Position numbers and translations under genes: made by a program
The notes under the pieces: model-generated
What the model was told of the DNA's origin: nothing
The model's input: only the letters and a program-made list of their open reading frames with translations
Databases searched by the model: none
Part shown: positions 1 through 6,811 of the stretch, one piece after another
How the letters are laid out: every line of letters begins with the position of its first letter
Numbering within the stretch: position 1 is the first letter of the stretch
DNA from: Synergistaceae bacterium
GTDB taxonomy: Bacteria; Synergistota; Synergistia; Synergistales; Synergistaceae
Direction of reading: 5' to 3'
NCBI GenBank assembly: GCA_031273585.1
Contig: JAISRP010000022.1
Coordinates: 1-7,086, forward strand
DNA length: 7,086 nt

Positions 1-1
1 A

Positions 2-1840
2 CTCCTGGCCGATTCAGGCTCGCGAATGAAGCCGGACGCCGGGAACCACAGGCCGGTCGGCGAGAATATAACGCTGTACCAGAAGAACCTGAACAAAAAT
101 TTCAAGTCCACCGGGCCGCTCGGCATAATGAGGGCGGCGTCCCTCACGAACTTTCTGACGAAGTACACCGGACACATCCAGACGACGGACTTCAATCACC
201 TGCCGATACCGTTCGCCTGCGTCGCGGCGGACCTGATGACTGGGGATACGGTCCTGCTCCGGAGCGGGAGCCTGTCGTCTGCCATAAGGGCGTCCGCCGC
301 CATCCCGGGCCTGCTCGACCCCTGGCCGCTCGACGGGATGCTCCTGGTCGACGGCGGGCTCGTGGCCAACCTTCCGGTTCTCATGGCCAGGGATATATTT
401 CCGGGGTATCCGGTCATAGCGGTGAACCTGGCCGGACGCACTATCGTGAAGCCGGCCGAGCGCTTTACGAACATGGTGGACGTGCTCGTCCAGACGATAG
501 ACATCATGACGATCGAGCAGATCAAGAAGAACGAGGAGAGCGCGGACCTGGTCCTCTACCCCGAGCTGTCCTCGTTCAGCACCCTGGACGCCGGCGGGTA
601 TGAGACGATTTACGAGAGGGGCCGCTCGGAGGCCGAGGAGAACCTGGAGGCGATAGTGGCGATATCGAGGTCCGCCCCGCCGGCGCGGGAGGGCCGCTAC
701 GTCGAGCAGAGGATCAGGACGGTCCGCAGCGTCAGGATCGAGGGCCTCAACGAGAGGGCGGCCGAGGATATGGAAAGGGCCCTGGGCGGCATGGTCGGGA
801 ACCGTTACGACTCCGACGCGATAAACAGGGCGGTGGAGCGCATCTCTAAGCGCGACGAGGTGGCGACGGTTGACGTCGATACTTTCCAGTCGGAGAGCGG
901 AGACGGCGACGACGTTGACATCGTCTTCTCCGTGGAGAAGCGCTCGCCTTACGAGGTCACGCTCGACGGGTATGCCTCCAACCTGAACCCTCACAGGTGG
1001 CTGTCTGTGATGCTGAACGCCAGGGATATATCGGCCGAGGGGGACTCCGCCAGCTTCGAGGGCAGGTATGGGAACGAGGAGTGGGGAACAGCCCTGCGCT
1101 ACTTCACGCCGATGATGAGGTACAGCCAGTGGGGTTTCTCGCTCAACGCCAGGAAGGACGAGTACAGCCCCGAGGGGATGGACTCCTACACGATGGAGAG
1201 GTACTCGGCGAGGGCGCTCTACTACAGGGAGAGCAGCGACAGGCGCGTCGGAATCGGGGTGGCGGCCGAGAGGTCGGGCTCGCCGGGGCGTGACAATTAC
1301 GTCTGGGGGCCATATTTTTATTTTAACAAGGACACGCTCGACAACCTGCTGAACCCGACGAGGGGATATTCCCTGAGCAGCCAGGCGTGGTGGAACTCAT
1401 CCGACGTCTGGGTGAGCCGCACGGGCCTGTCCGCTTTTTTCCCGTGGAAGGTGAAGAATCACTTCTCCATAAACCTCGGGCTGGAGACGGGCGACCTGCG
1501 CGACAAGGCTTACCGGGCGCTGCTCGGCGATCAGGAGGAGCTCTTCAGCCTGGCGCGGCATCCCCTGGCCGGGGATCAGTCCGCCTGGGCCCATATAGGC
1601 GTGGGGCGAAATTTTTATACGTCGTGGTGGGGTTCGATACGGGGAGAGATCTTCGCGACGTACGGGATGGTGATGGAGGACTGGTCGAGGAGGGACGACG
1701 CATGGGAGGCGGGGCTCGCCCTCTCCGTGCCGGGACAGTTCTTCAACGGAAGCATACTGCTCGTGTACGACGACGGCGGCGAATTTACCCTGGGCTATAC
1801 GCTGGGCATTCCGAAGTGGTGGCCTGCCCCGCTTCCCTGA
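2..1840 (+). CDS. Patatin-like phospholipase fused to POTRA and outer-membrane beta barrel (type Vd autotransporter-like), 5'-truncated
   Basis: The frame is open to the left edge, so this is the last 612 residues of a longer protein; the ATG at 26 lies inside the domain and is not a credible start. Residues about 1-235 are the second half of a patatin lipase domain: an ASAAIPG segment is followed by LVDGGLVANLPV, whose Asp (residue 117, codon 350-352) is the expected catalytic-dyad Asp. The glycine-rich oxyanion loop and GxSxG serine would lie upstream of the window, so activity cannot be judged. Residues about 241-313 look like one POTRA domain (VRSVRIEGLNER start). Residues about 314-612 alternate as barrel strands and contain LNPTRGY (450-456), typical of Omp85/D15 barrels. 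Patatin-POTRA-barrel is the order of PlpD-type (type Vd) proteins, in which the barrel carries the lipase to the cell surface. The C-terminus is atypical, ending WWPAPLP. Family call is firm; surface display and substrate are inferred. Confidence 0.88.
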   Translation, partial: LLADSGSRMKPDAGNHRPVGENITLYQKNLNKNFKSTGPLGIMRAASLTNFLTKYTGHIQTTDFNHLPIPFACVAADLMTGDTVLLRSGSLSSAIRASAAIPGLLDPWPLDGMLLVDGGLVANLPVLMARDIFPGYPVIAVNLAGRTIVKPAERFTNMVDVLVQTIDIMTIEQIKKNEESADLVLYPELSSFSTLDAGGYETIYERGRSEAEENLEAIVAISRSAPPAREGRYVEQRIRTVRSVRIEGLNERAAEDMERALGGMVGNRYDSDAINRAVERISKRDEVATVDVDTFQSESGDGDDVDIVFSVEKRSPYEVTLDGYASNLNPHRWLSVMLNARDISAEGDSASFEGRYGNEEWGTALRYFTPMMRYSQWGFSLNARKDEYSPEGMDSYTMERYSARALYYRESSDRRVGIGVAAERSGSPGRDNYVWGPYFYFNKDTLDNLLNPTRGYSLSSQAWWNSSDVWVSRTGLSAFFPWKVKNHFSINLGLETGDLRDKAYRALLGDQEELFSLARHPLAGDQSAWAHIGVGRNFYTSWWGSIRGEIFATYGMVMEDWSRRDDAWEAGLALSVPGQFFNGSILLVYDDGGEFTLGYTLGIPKWWPAPLP

Positions 1841-1864
1841 TGGCAGCATGTCGCGTGGTATAAT
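1837..1864 (+). promoter_or_regulatory. Predicted sigma-70-type promoter with extended -10 for uvrB-uvrA-rlmB
   Basis: TATAAT at 1859-1864 is a perfect -10 hexamer, preceded by TG at 1856-1857 with one intervening base, which makes an extended -10. The best -35 at 16 bp spacing is CTGATG (1837-1842), matching TTGACA at only three positions, as is common when an extended -10 is present. Transcription would start near 1871, giving a leader of about 35 nt before the GTG at 1906. It stands out in GC-rich surroundings and lies in the only intergenic gap, just after the patatin stop. The -35 overlaps the last codons of that gene. Confidence 0.72.
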
Positions 1865-1870
1865 GCTGGC
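1842..1870. repeat. Short inverted repeat overlapping the -10 element
   Basis: CAGCAT (1844-1849) and ATGCTG (1863-1868) are perfect inverted arms separated by 13 nt. One mismatch outward, G1842 and C1870 pair again. The right arm takes in the last two bases of TATAAT. The arrangement could be an operator for a dimeric regulator or a weak hairpin in read-through RNA from the patatin gene. There is no U-run after it, so it is not a convincing intrinsic terminator. Six perfect pairs is short enough to occur by chance. Confidence 0.35.
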
Positions 1871-1886
1871 TGATTTCGTCCGCTTG

Positions 1887-1900
1887 GGAAGAGGTGTTCG
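1887..1900. promoter_or_regulatory. Possible LexA (SOS) box of the Bacillus type, imperfect
   Basis: GGAAGAGGTGTTCG resembles the Bacillota LexA/DinR consensus CGAACRNRYGTTYC. The core GAAC-RNRY-GTTC is matched except for one base (GAAG in the left arm). It would lie about 16-30 nt downstream of the predicted transcription start. uvrB and uvrA are classic SOS genes, which makes the position sensible. However, the match overlaps the Shine-Dalgarno GAGGTG, which contributes part of the resemblance, and the LexA specificity of this organism is unknown. Treat it as a hypothesis. Confidence 0.3.
1891..1896 (+). promoter_or_regulatory. Ribosome binding site deciding the uvrB start
   Basis: GAGGTG is fully complementary to the anti-Shine-Dalgarno core and lies 9 nt before the GTG at 1906. 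The other in-frame GTG (1894-1896) is itself inside this site and has only GGGAAGAG directly abutting it, too close to serve as its own binding site. This favours 1906 as the start. Confidence 0.6.
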
Positions 1901-1905
1901 TATCA

Positions 1906-4032
1906 GTGCCGCTTGAGGATGTCTCCCTCGGGGAGTTTGACGATAACGGGGGCCGGTTTGAGCTGGTCTCGCCGTGGCCGGCCGCCGGCGATCAGCAGGA
2001 GGCCATAGATGTGCTGTGCCGCGGCTTCGCGGACAGAGGGGAGGACGGCGCGGCGCAGACCCTTCTGGGCGTCACCGGCAGCGGGAAGACGTTCACGATG
2101 GCCAACGTGATAGCCCGCCTGCAGCGGCCGACCCTCGTGATGGCGCCCAACAAGACCCTGGCGGCCCAGCTCTACAGCGAATTCAAGGATTTCTTCCCGA
2201 ACAACGCGGTCCACTACTTCGTCAGCTACTACGACTACTACCAGCCCGAGGCGTATGTCGCGGCCCAGGACATATATATAGAGAAGGACGCCTCCATAAA
2301 TGAGAGAATAGAGAAGCTGCGGCTCGCCACGACGAAGGCCCTGATAGAGAGGCGCGACGTCGTGGTGGTGGCGAGCGTCTCCTGCATCTACGGCCTAGGT
2401 AAGCGCAAGAACTACGAGGACGCGGTATTCCGCTTCGCGACAGGCGACGTCTGGCGCAGGCGGGATTTCATGTTCAGGCTGCTGGACAACTATTACGAGC
2501 GCAACGACTCGGCCTTTGCGCCCGGGGTCTTCAGGGTGAGGGGGGATGTCCTGGAGCTGTACCCGTCGTACAGCGACACCGCGCTTCGCATCTCCTTCTT
2601 CGACGACGAGATAGAGAGGATCGACGAGATAGACCCGGTTTCCGGCAGGAGCCTGCTCGTCAAGAGGGCGGCGTCGATATTTCCGGCAAAGCACTATGTC
2701 ACGACGTCAGATGCCATAGCGTCCGCCAAGGAGATGATCGAGTCCGAGCTCGAGGAGCGCGTGGCGGAGTTCAACTCTGGCGGAAGGCTGCTAGAGGCGC
2801 AGCGCCTCGCCTCCCGGACGAGGTACGATCTGGAGATGCTGACTGAGGTCGGCTACTGCTCAGGCATAGAGAACTACTCGCGGTTCCTCGACGGTCGGGC
2901 GCCGGGCGAGACTCCAGGGACCCTCATGGACTTCTTCCCGGACGATTTTCTGCTGTTCCTAGACGAGTCTCACATGACGGTGCCTCAGATTCGGGGCATG
3001 TACAACGGCGACAGGGCCAGAAAGGAGGTCTTGGTCGAGCACGGCTTCAGGCTGCCGTCGTGCCTGGACAACAGGCCGCTCAAGTGGGACGAGTTCAGCT
3101 CCCGCATGAAAAACGTCCTCTTCGTGTCGGCCACGCCTGGCGACTACGAGCTGGAGCGCTCGTCGGTCGTGGCGGAGCAGCTCATCCGCCCCACGGGGGT
3201 GCCGGATCCGAACGTGGAGGTGTATCCCGCCACGGGGCAGGTCGACCACCTCCTGGCCGAGCTGCGCGACGTAATCGCATCCGGCGAGCGCGCGATAGTG
3301 ACGACCCTGACCAAGCGCTCCGCTGAGGATCTGGCGAAATATTACGCCGAGCTGGGCCTGAAGGTGCAGTACCTGCACTCCGAGATGGACACGTTCGAGC
3401 GGGCGGAGATCCTGCGCGACCTCAGGCTTGGCGTGTTCTCCGTCGTCATCGGCGTCAACCTGCTCCGGGAGGGCATAGATCTTCCGGAGGTCTCGCTGGT
3501 GGCGATAACGGAGGCGGACAGGGAGGGCTACCTGCGGTCCTACAGGTCGCTCATACAGATGATAGGTCGAGCCGCGAGAAACGAGGCGGGAAGGGTTATA
3601 CTTTACGCGGACAGGATGACCGACAGCATCGACATGGCCATCCGCGAGACGATGCGCCGCCGCACGGCGCAGATAAAGTACAACGAGGAGCACGGTATAA
3701 TCCCTCAGACCATCCGCAAGGCGATAAAGGACCTCCTCCCAGCGGAGCTGCTGGACGGTCCGGATGGAGGCCCCATTACCGTGACTGCGGACGGAGAGGA
3801 GCCGCCGAACCAGATGGCCGCCAGGTGGAACGTGAAGGACCTGGAACGCCGCATGTGGGAGGCGGTCGAGCGGCTGGACTTCGAGCGGGCGGCGGAGCTG
3901 AGGGACACGATAAACAGCATCAGAGGATCTGCAGATGACAAGGGAGGACTATCCGGTGTCGGAATGGATAAAAATAAGCGGCGCTCGTCAGCACAATTTA
4001 AAAGACATAAGCGTCGAGCTGCCAAAAAATAA
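1906..4032 (+). CDS. uvrB: UvrABC system protein B (excision nuclease helicase subunit)
   Basis: UvrB is the damage-verifying DNA helicase-like ATPase of cytoplasmic nucleotide excision repair; UvrA loads it and it then recruits UvrC. From the GTG at 1906 it is 708 residues, slightly above the family norm. Visible motifs in order: Walker A GVTGSGKT (55-62), the damage-inserting beta-hairpin with YYDYYQPEAY (108-117), the Walker B/motif II DESH (353-356), the SATPGDYE motif, and motif VI GRAARN (554-559). A UVR coiled-coil motif lies near 643-674 and binds UvrA or UvrC. The GTG at 1894 would add four residues; no ATG, GTG or TTG lies between 1906 and the conserved domain. After the UVR motif, where UvrB normally ends, 34 more residues follow, ending very basic (KNKRRSS...KRRAAKK) and overlapping the start of uvrA in another frame. 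Motif VI reads QMIGRAARN where QTIGRAARN is usual. Otherwise all key residues are intact. Confidence 0.97.
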   Translation: MPLEDVSLGEFDDNGGRFELVSPWPAAGDQQEAIDVLCRGFADRGEDGAAQTLLGVTGSGKTFTMANVIARLQRPTLVMAPNKTLAAQLYSEFKDFFPNNAVHYFVSYYDYYQPEAYVAAQDIYIEKDASINERIEKLRLATTKALIERRDVVVVASVSCIYGLGKRKNYEDAVFRFATGDVWRRRDFMFRLLDNYYERNDSAFAPGVFRVRGDVLELYPSYSDTALRISFFDDEIERIDEIDPVSGRSLLVKRAASIFPAKHYVTTSDAIASAKEMIESELEERVAEFNSGGRLLEAQRLASRTRYDLEMLTEVGYCSGIENYSRFLDGRAPGETPGTLMDFFPDDFLLFLDESHMTVPQIRGMYNGDRARKEVLVEHGFRLPSCLDNRPLKWDEFSSRMKNVLFVSATPGDYELERSSVVAEQLIRPTGVPDPNVEVYPATGQVDHLLAELRDVIASGERAIVTTLTKRSAEDLAKYYAELGLKVQYLHSEMDTFERAEILRDLRLGVFSVVIGVNLLREGIDLPEVSLVAITEADREGYLRSYRSLIQMIGRAARNEAGRVILYADRMTDSIDMAIRETMRRRTAQIKYNEEHGIIPQTIRKAIKDLLPAELLDGPDGGPITVTADGEEPPNQMAARWNVKDLERRMWEAVERLDFERAAELRDTINSIRGSADDKGGLSGVGMDKNKRRSSAQFKRHKRRAAKK
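3943..3947 (+). promoter_or_regulatory. Ribosome binding site for uvrA, inside uvrB
   Basis: GGAGG lies 8 nt before the GTG at 3956, an ideal Shine-Dalgarno and spacing. The alternative ATG at 3935 has the weaker AGAGGA (3922-3927) 7 nt upstream. The strong site and the family's usual N-terminus favour 3956. Confidence 0.6.
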
Positions 4033-6811
4033 ACTCGTACTGCTGACCGGCCCGTCCGGCTCCGGCAAGTCGTCCCTCGCGTTCGACACCATATACGCCG
4101 AGGGGCAGCGCAGGTACGTCGAGTCGCTGTCGTCATACGCGAGACAGTTTCTTGGGATGCAGGACAAGCCGGACGTCGACGACATATCGGGGCTCTCCCC
4201 CGCCATATCCATAGAGCAGAAAGGGGCGAGCCACAACCCGCGCTCGACCGTAGGCACGGTCACGGAGATATACGACTACCTGCGCCTGCTCTACGGCAGG
4301 GCGGGGACGCCCCACTGCCCGTCCTGCGGCAAGCCAGTCCTGAGGCACAGCCTGGACGAGATAGTCGACAGGGTCTTCCGCGAGTACGACGGCCGTCCGA
4401 TCGAGATCATGTCGCCTCTGGTGCGCAGCAAGAAGGGCGAGTACAGGAACCTTCTCCAGCAGATGCGCTCCCAGGGTTATCTGAGGGCTCGCATAGACGG
4501 CGTCACGTACTGGCTTGAGGAGGATATTCCCCTCGACAGGAAGAGGCGGCACTCCATAGACGCTGTGATCGACCGCCTGAAGGTGAAGGAGGAGGGAAAG
4601 GCCCGGATAACGGAGGCCGTGGAGACGGCGCTCCGCCTCTCGGAGGGCTTCGTGCTGATTCACTCGGAGGGGTCGGGCGACCTCGAGCTGACTGAGAAGT
4701 ATATCTGCCCCGACTGCCAGGCGAGCCTGCCGGAGATCGAGCCGAGGCTGTTCTCGTTCAACAACCCGTCCGGGGCCTGCCCGGCCTGCTCAGGCATAGG
4801 GGTGCACCAGCACTTCTCGCCGGACTTAGCCGTCGTGGGGAGCCTGTCCGTCCGGGACGGCGCGTTTCTGCCGTGGAGGAGCTACAAATACATGACAGCC
4901 CGCGCGCAGATCATGGCGGACAGACACGGCTGGGATCTCGGGATCCCGTTCGACGACCTGCCGGAGGACGCGAGGCGGATATTGCTCTACGGATCGGACG
5001 AGAAGATCACCCTGACCTTCGTTGACAAATTTGGGGAGAGCGAGTACCAGGGGCACTACGAGGGGCTGATACCCTGGCTAACCCGCCGCTTCGATGAGAC
5101 CGAGTCGGAGAACTGGCGGGATGAGATGATCCGCTACCGGGTCGACGACGTCTGCGCGGCGTGCGGCGGCAGGAGGCTGAAGCCGGAGGCTCTGGCGGTG
5201 AAGCTCGGCAGGTACAACATAGCGGAGCTCACGTCCATGCCGGTCGAGGACCTGATGCCGGCGCTGGAATCCCTCGTGCTCTCTTTGAACCAGCAGAGGA
5301 TAGTTGGGCTTGCGATGTCGGAGGTTCAAAAGAGGCTGTCGTTCCTGGTCGATGTGGGGGCGGGCTATCTGTCGCTGGACCGCCGCGCCGACACGCTTTC
5401 CGGCGGGGAGAGCCAGAGGATACGGCTCGCAACCCAGATAGGCTCCAAGCTGACCGGGGTCCTCTACGTCCTGGACGAACCCACTATAGGGCTGCACCCG
5501 AAGGACACGAACAGGCTCCTCGACACGCTTGGCGCGATCCGCAGCATAGGCAACACCGTGATCGTAGTCGAGCACGACAGGGACGCGCTCAAGGCCGCGG
5601 ACTACGTGCTGGAGCTTGGGCCCGGCGCCGGCGAGTCCGGCGGGCACGTGGTGATCCAGGGGGAGCCGGAGGAGATAGAGGCGTCGGACTCCCTCTCGGG
5701 CGCGTTTCTGAGGGGCGAGGTAACCGGCATAATAAAGGCGCAGGATGGCAGACGCAGCCCCGAGGGATGGATCAAGGTCACAGGGTGCCGCGAGAACAAC
5801 CTGAAGAACGTGGATATATCTGTGCCCAAGGGGGTGCTCGCGTCGATGTGCGGGTTGTCCGGTTCGGGCAAGAGCACATTTCTTTACGAGATACTGTACA
5901 AGGGGCTCAGGATGAAACTCGACAGCGAGTACAGGGACAGGCCGGGGAAGTTCGGCGCCATCACGGGGACGGACGGGCTCCGCAACGTCGTGCTCGTCGA
6001 CCAGAGCCCCATTGGCCGGACGCCTCGCTCGAACCCGGCCACTTACACGGGGGTCTTCACCCCGATAAGGGAGTTCTTCGCCACCCTGCCGGAGTCGAAG
6101 CTGCGAGGTTACGCGCCGGGGCGCTTCAGCTTCAACGTGAAGGGCGGGCGCTGCGAGGCCTGCTCCGGCGACGGCGTCACGAAGGTCTCAATGCTGTTTC
6201 TGCCGGACGTCTACGTCAGCTGCGACGTATGCCGTGGAAAGCGTTACAACAGGGAGACGCTGGAGGTAACCTACAAGGGGCTCTCGGTCGCGGACGTACT
6301 TGACCTCACGGTAGACGAGGCGGTCCTGCACTTCCGCGACATACCGAGGATATCGTCGCGCCTCGGGGTGATCCAGGAGGCAGGGCTCGGCTACATAAGG
6401 CTCGGTCAGCCGGCCACGACGCTCTCGGGCGGCGAGGCCCAGAGGGTGAAGCTGGCGACCGAGCTGGGGAAGCGATTCCGAGGGAGCGTGCTGTACCTGC
6501 TCGACGAGCCGACGACGGGCCTGCATTACACCGATGTGAAAAAATTGCTGATACTCCTCCACAAGCTCGTCGATCAGGGTAACTCGGTCCTGCTGATAGA
6601 GCACAACCTCGACGTGCTGATGTCCTCCGACTACCTGATAGACCTCGGCCCCGAGGGCGGGATACGAGGGGGAAGGGTTGTGGCGCACGGCGCCCCTGAG
6701 CAGGTCGCGAGGTCAAAGGGATACACCGGCGTCTACCTGAACGAATATTTAAAGGAGCTTGAGGAGGCCGCGCACAGACGTGAGGGCGCGGGGAGGAGGA
6801 AGGCAGGATGA
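3956..6811 (+). CDS. uvrA: UvrABC system protein A (excision repair ATPase)
   Basis: UvrA is the dimeric ABC-type ATPase that scans DNA for bulky lesions and loads UvrB. From the GTG at 3956 it is 951 residues beginning MSEWIKISGARQHNLKD, which matches the usual UvrA start; the ATG at 3935 would add seven residues. Both ATPase halves are complete: Walker A GPSGSGKS (32-39) with signature LSGGESQR (481-488), and Walker A GLSGSGKS (633-640) with signature LSGGEAQR (823-830), each followed by LDEPT-x-GLH and a VEHD or IEHN switch histidine. Zinc-binding cysteines are intact: C251/C254/C275/C278, C733/C736/C756/C759, plus pairs at C121/C124 and C400/C403 that probably form a third zinc module. 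Length is normal and no key residue is missing. It overlaps the uvrB 3' end by 77 nt in a different frame and its TGA overlaps the next start as ATGA, which suggests translational coupling on both sides. Confidence 0.98.
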   Translation: MSEWIKISGARQHNLKDISVELPKNKLVLLTGPSGSGKSSLAFDTIYAEGQRRYVESLSSYARQFLGMQDKPDVDDISGLSPAISIEQKGASHNPRSTVGTVTEIYDYLRLLYGRAGTPHCPSCGKPVLRHSLDEIVDRVFREYDGRPIEIMSPLVRSKKGEYRNLLQQMRSQGYLRARIDGVTYWLEEDIPLDRKRRHSIDAVIDRLKVKEEGKARITEAVETALRLSEGFVLIHSEGSGDLELTEKYICPDCQASLPEIEPRLFSFNNPSGACPACSGIGVHQHFSPDLAVVGSLSVRDGAFLPWRSYKYMTARAQIMADRHGWDLGIPFDDLPEDARRILLYGSDEKITLTFVDKFGESEYQGHYEGLIPWLTRRFDETESENWRDEMIRYRVDDVCAACGGRRLKPEALAVKLGRYNIAELTSMPVEDLMPALESLVLSLNQQRIVGLAMSEVQKRLSFLVDVGAGYLSLDRRADTLSGGESQRIRLATQIGSKLTGVLYVLDEPTIGLHPKDTNRLLDTLGAIRSIGNTVIVVEHDRDALKAADYVLELGPGAGESGGHVVIQGEPEEIEASDSLSGAFLRGEVTGIIKAQDGRRSPEGWIKVTGCRENNLKNVDISVPKGVLASMCGLSGSGKSTFLYEILYKGLRMKLDSEYRDRPGKFGAITGTDGLRNVVLVDQSPIGRTPRSNPATYTGVFTPIREFFATLPESKLRGYAPGRFSFNVKGGRCEACSGDGVTKVSMLFLPDVYVSCDVCRGKRYNRETLEVTYKGLSVADVLDLTVDEAVLHFRDIPRISSRLGVIQEAGLGYIRLGQPATTLSGGEAQRVKLATELGKRFRGSVLYLLDEPTTGLHYTDVKKLLILLHKLVDQGNSVLLIEHNLDVLMSSDYLIDLGPEGGIRGGRVVAHGAPEQVARSKGYTGVYLNEYLKELEEAAHRREGAGRRKAG
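6794..6799 (+). promoter_or_regulatory. Ribosome binding site for the rlmB-like gene
   Basis: AGGAGG lies 8 nt before the ATG at 6808, inside the last codons of uvrA. It is a full consensus site and supports 6808 as the start of the downstream gene. Confidence 0.75.

Noticed and set aside
14..994. 326-residue open frame on the minus strand opposite the patatin gene
   Set aside because: It is antisense to clear patatin and POTRA coding sequence, its translation is Arg/Val/His/Leu-rich low-information sequence with no family motif, and long antisense frames are expected with GC-rich codon use.
1308..1330. AT-rich pocket (TATTTTTATTTTAAC) in the patatin gene as a promoter or insertion scar
   Set aside because: It reads in frame as PYFYFNKD, a normal aromatic-rich barrel strand, with no direct repeats or -35 partner.
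1841..1905. Intrinsic terminator after the patatin gene
   Set aside because: The only dyad has six perfect pairs, a 13-nt loop, and no following T run.
2959..3693. 244-residue minus-strand frame opposite uvrB
   Set aside because: It covers the conserved helicase motifs of UvrB on the other strand; composition is typical of an antisense shadow and no ribosome site or motif supports it.
3900..3940. uvrB frameshift that would restore a neat ATGA junction with uvrA at 3935
   Set aside because: A TGA at 3936-3938 overlapping the ATG at 3935 is suggestive of an ancestral coupled stop, but it is in the third frame, and the UvrB frame shows an intact UVR motif with no sign of where an indel would be. 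Kept as an alternative explanation for the long overlap, not as a pseudogene call.
5022..5050. TTGACA as a possible internal promoter in uvrA
   Set aside because: The hexamer is a perfect -35, but the -10 position at 17 bp spacing reads TACCAG, and the bases encode conserved UvrA sequence (VDKFGE).
5161..6303. 380-codon + strand frame inside uvrA
   Set aside because: It is out of frame with intact UvrA motifs (second Walker A, zinc cysteines) and its translation is Arg/Gly/Gln-rich without recognisable domains; a shadow frame.
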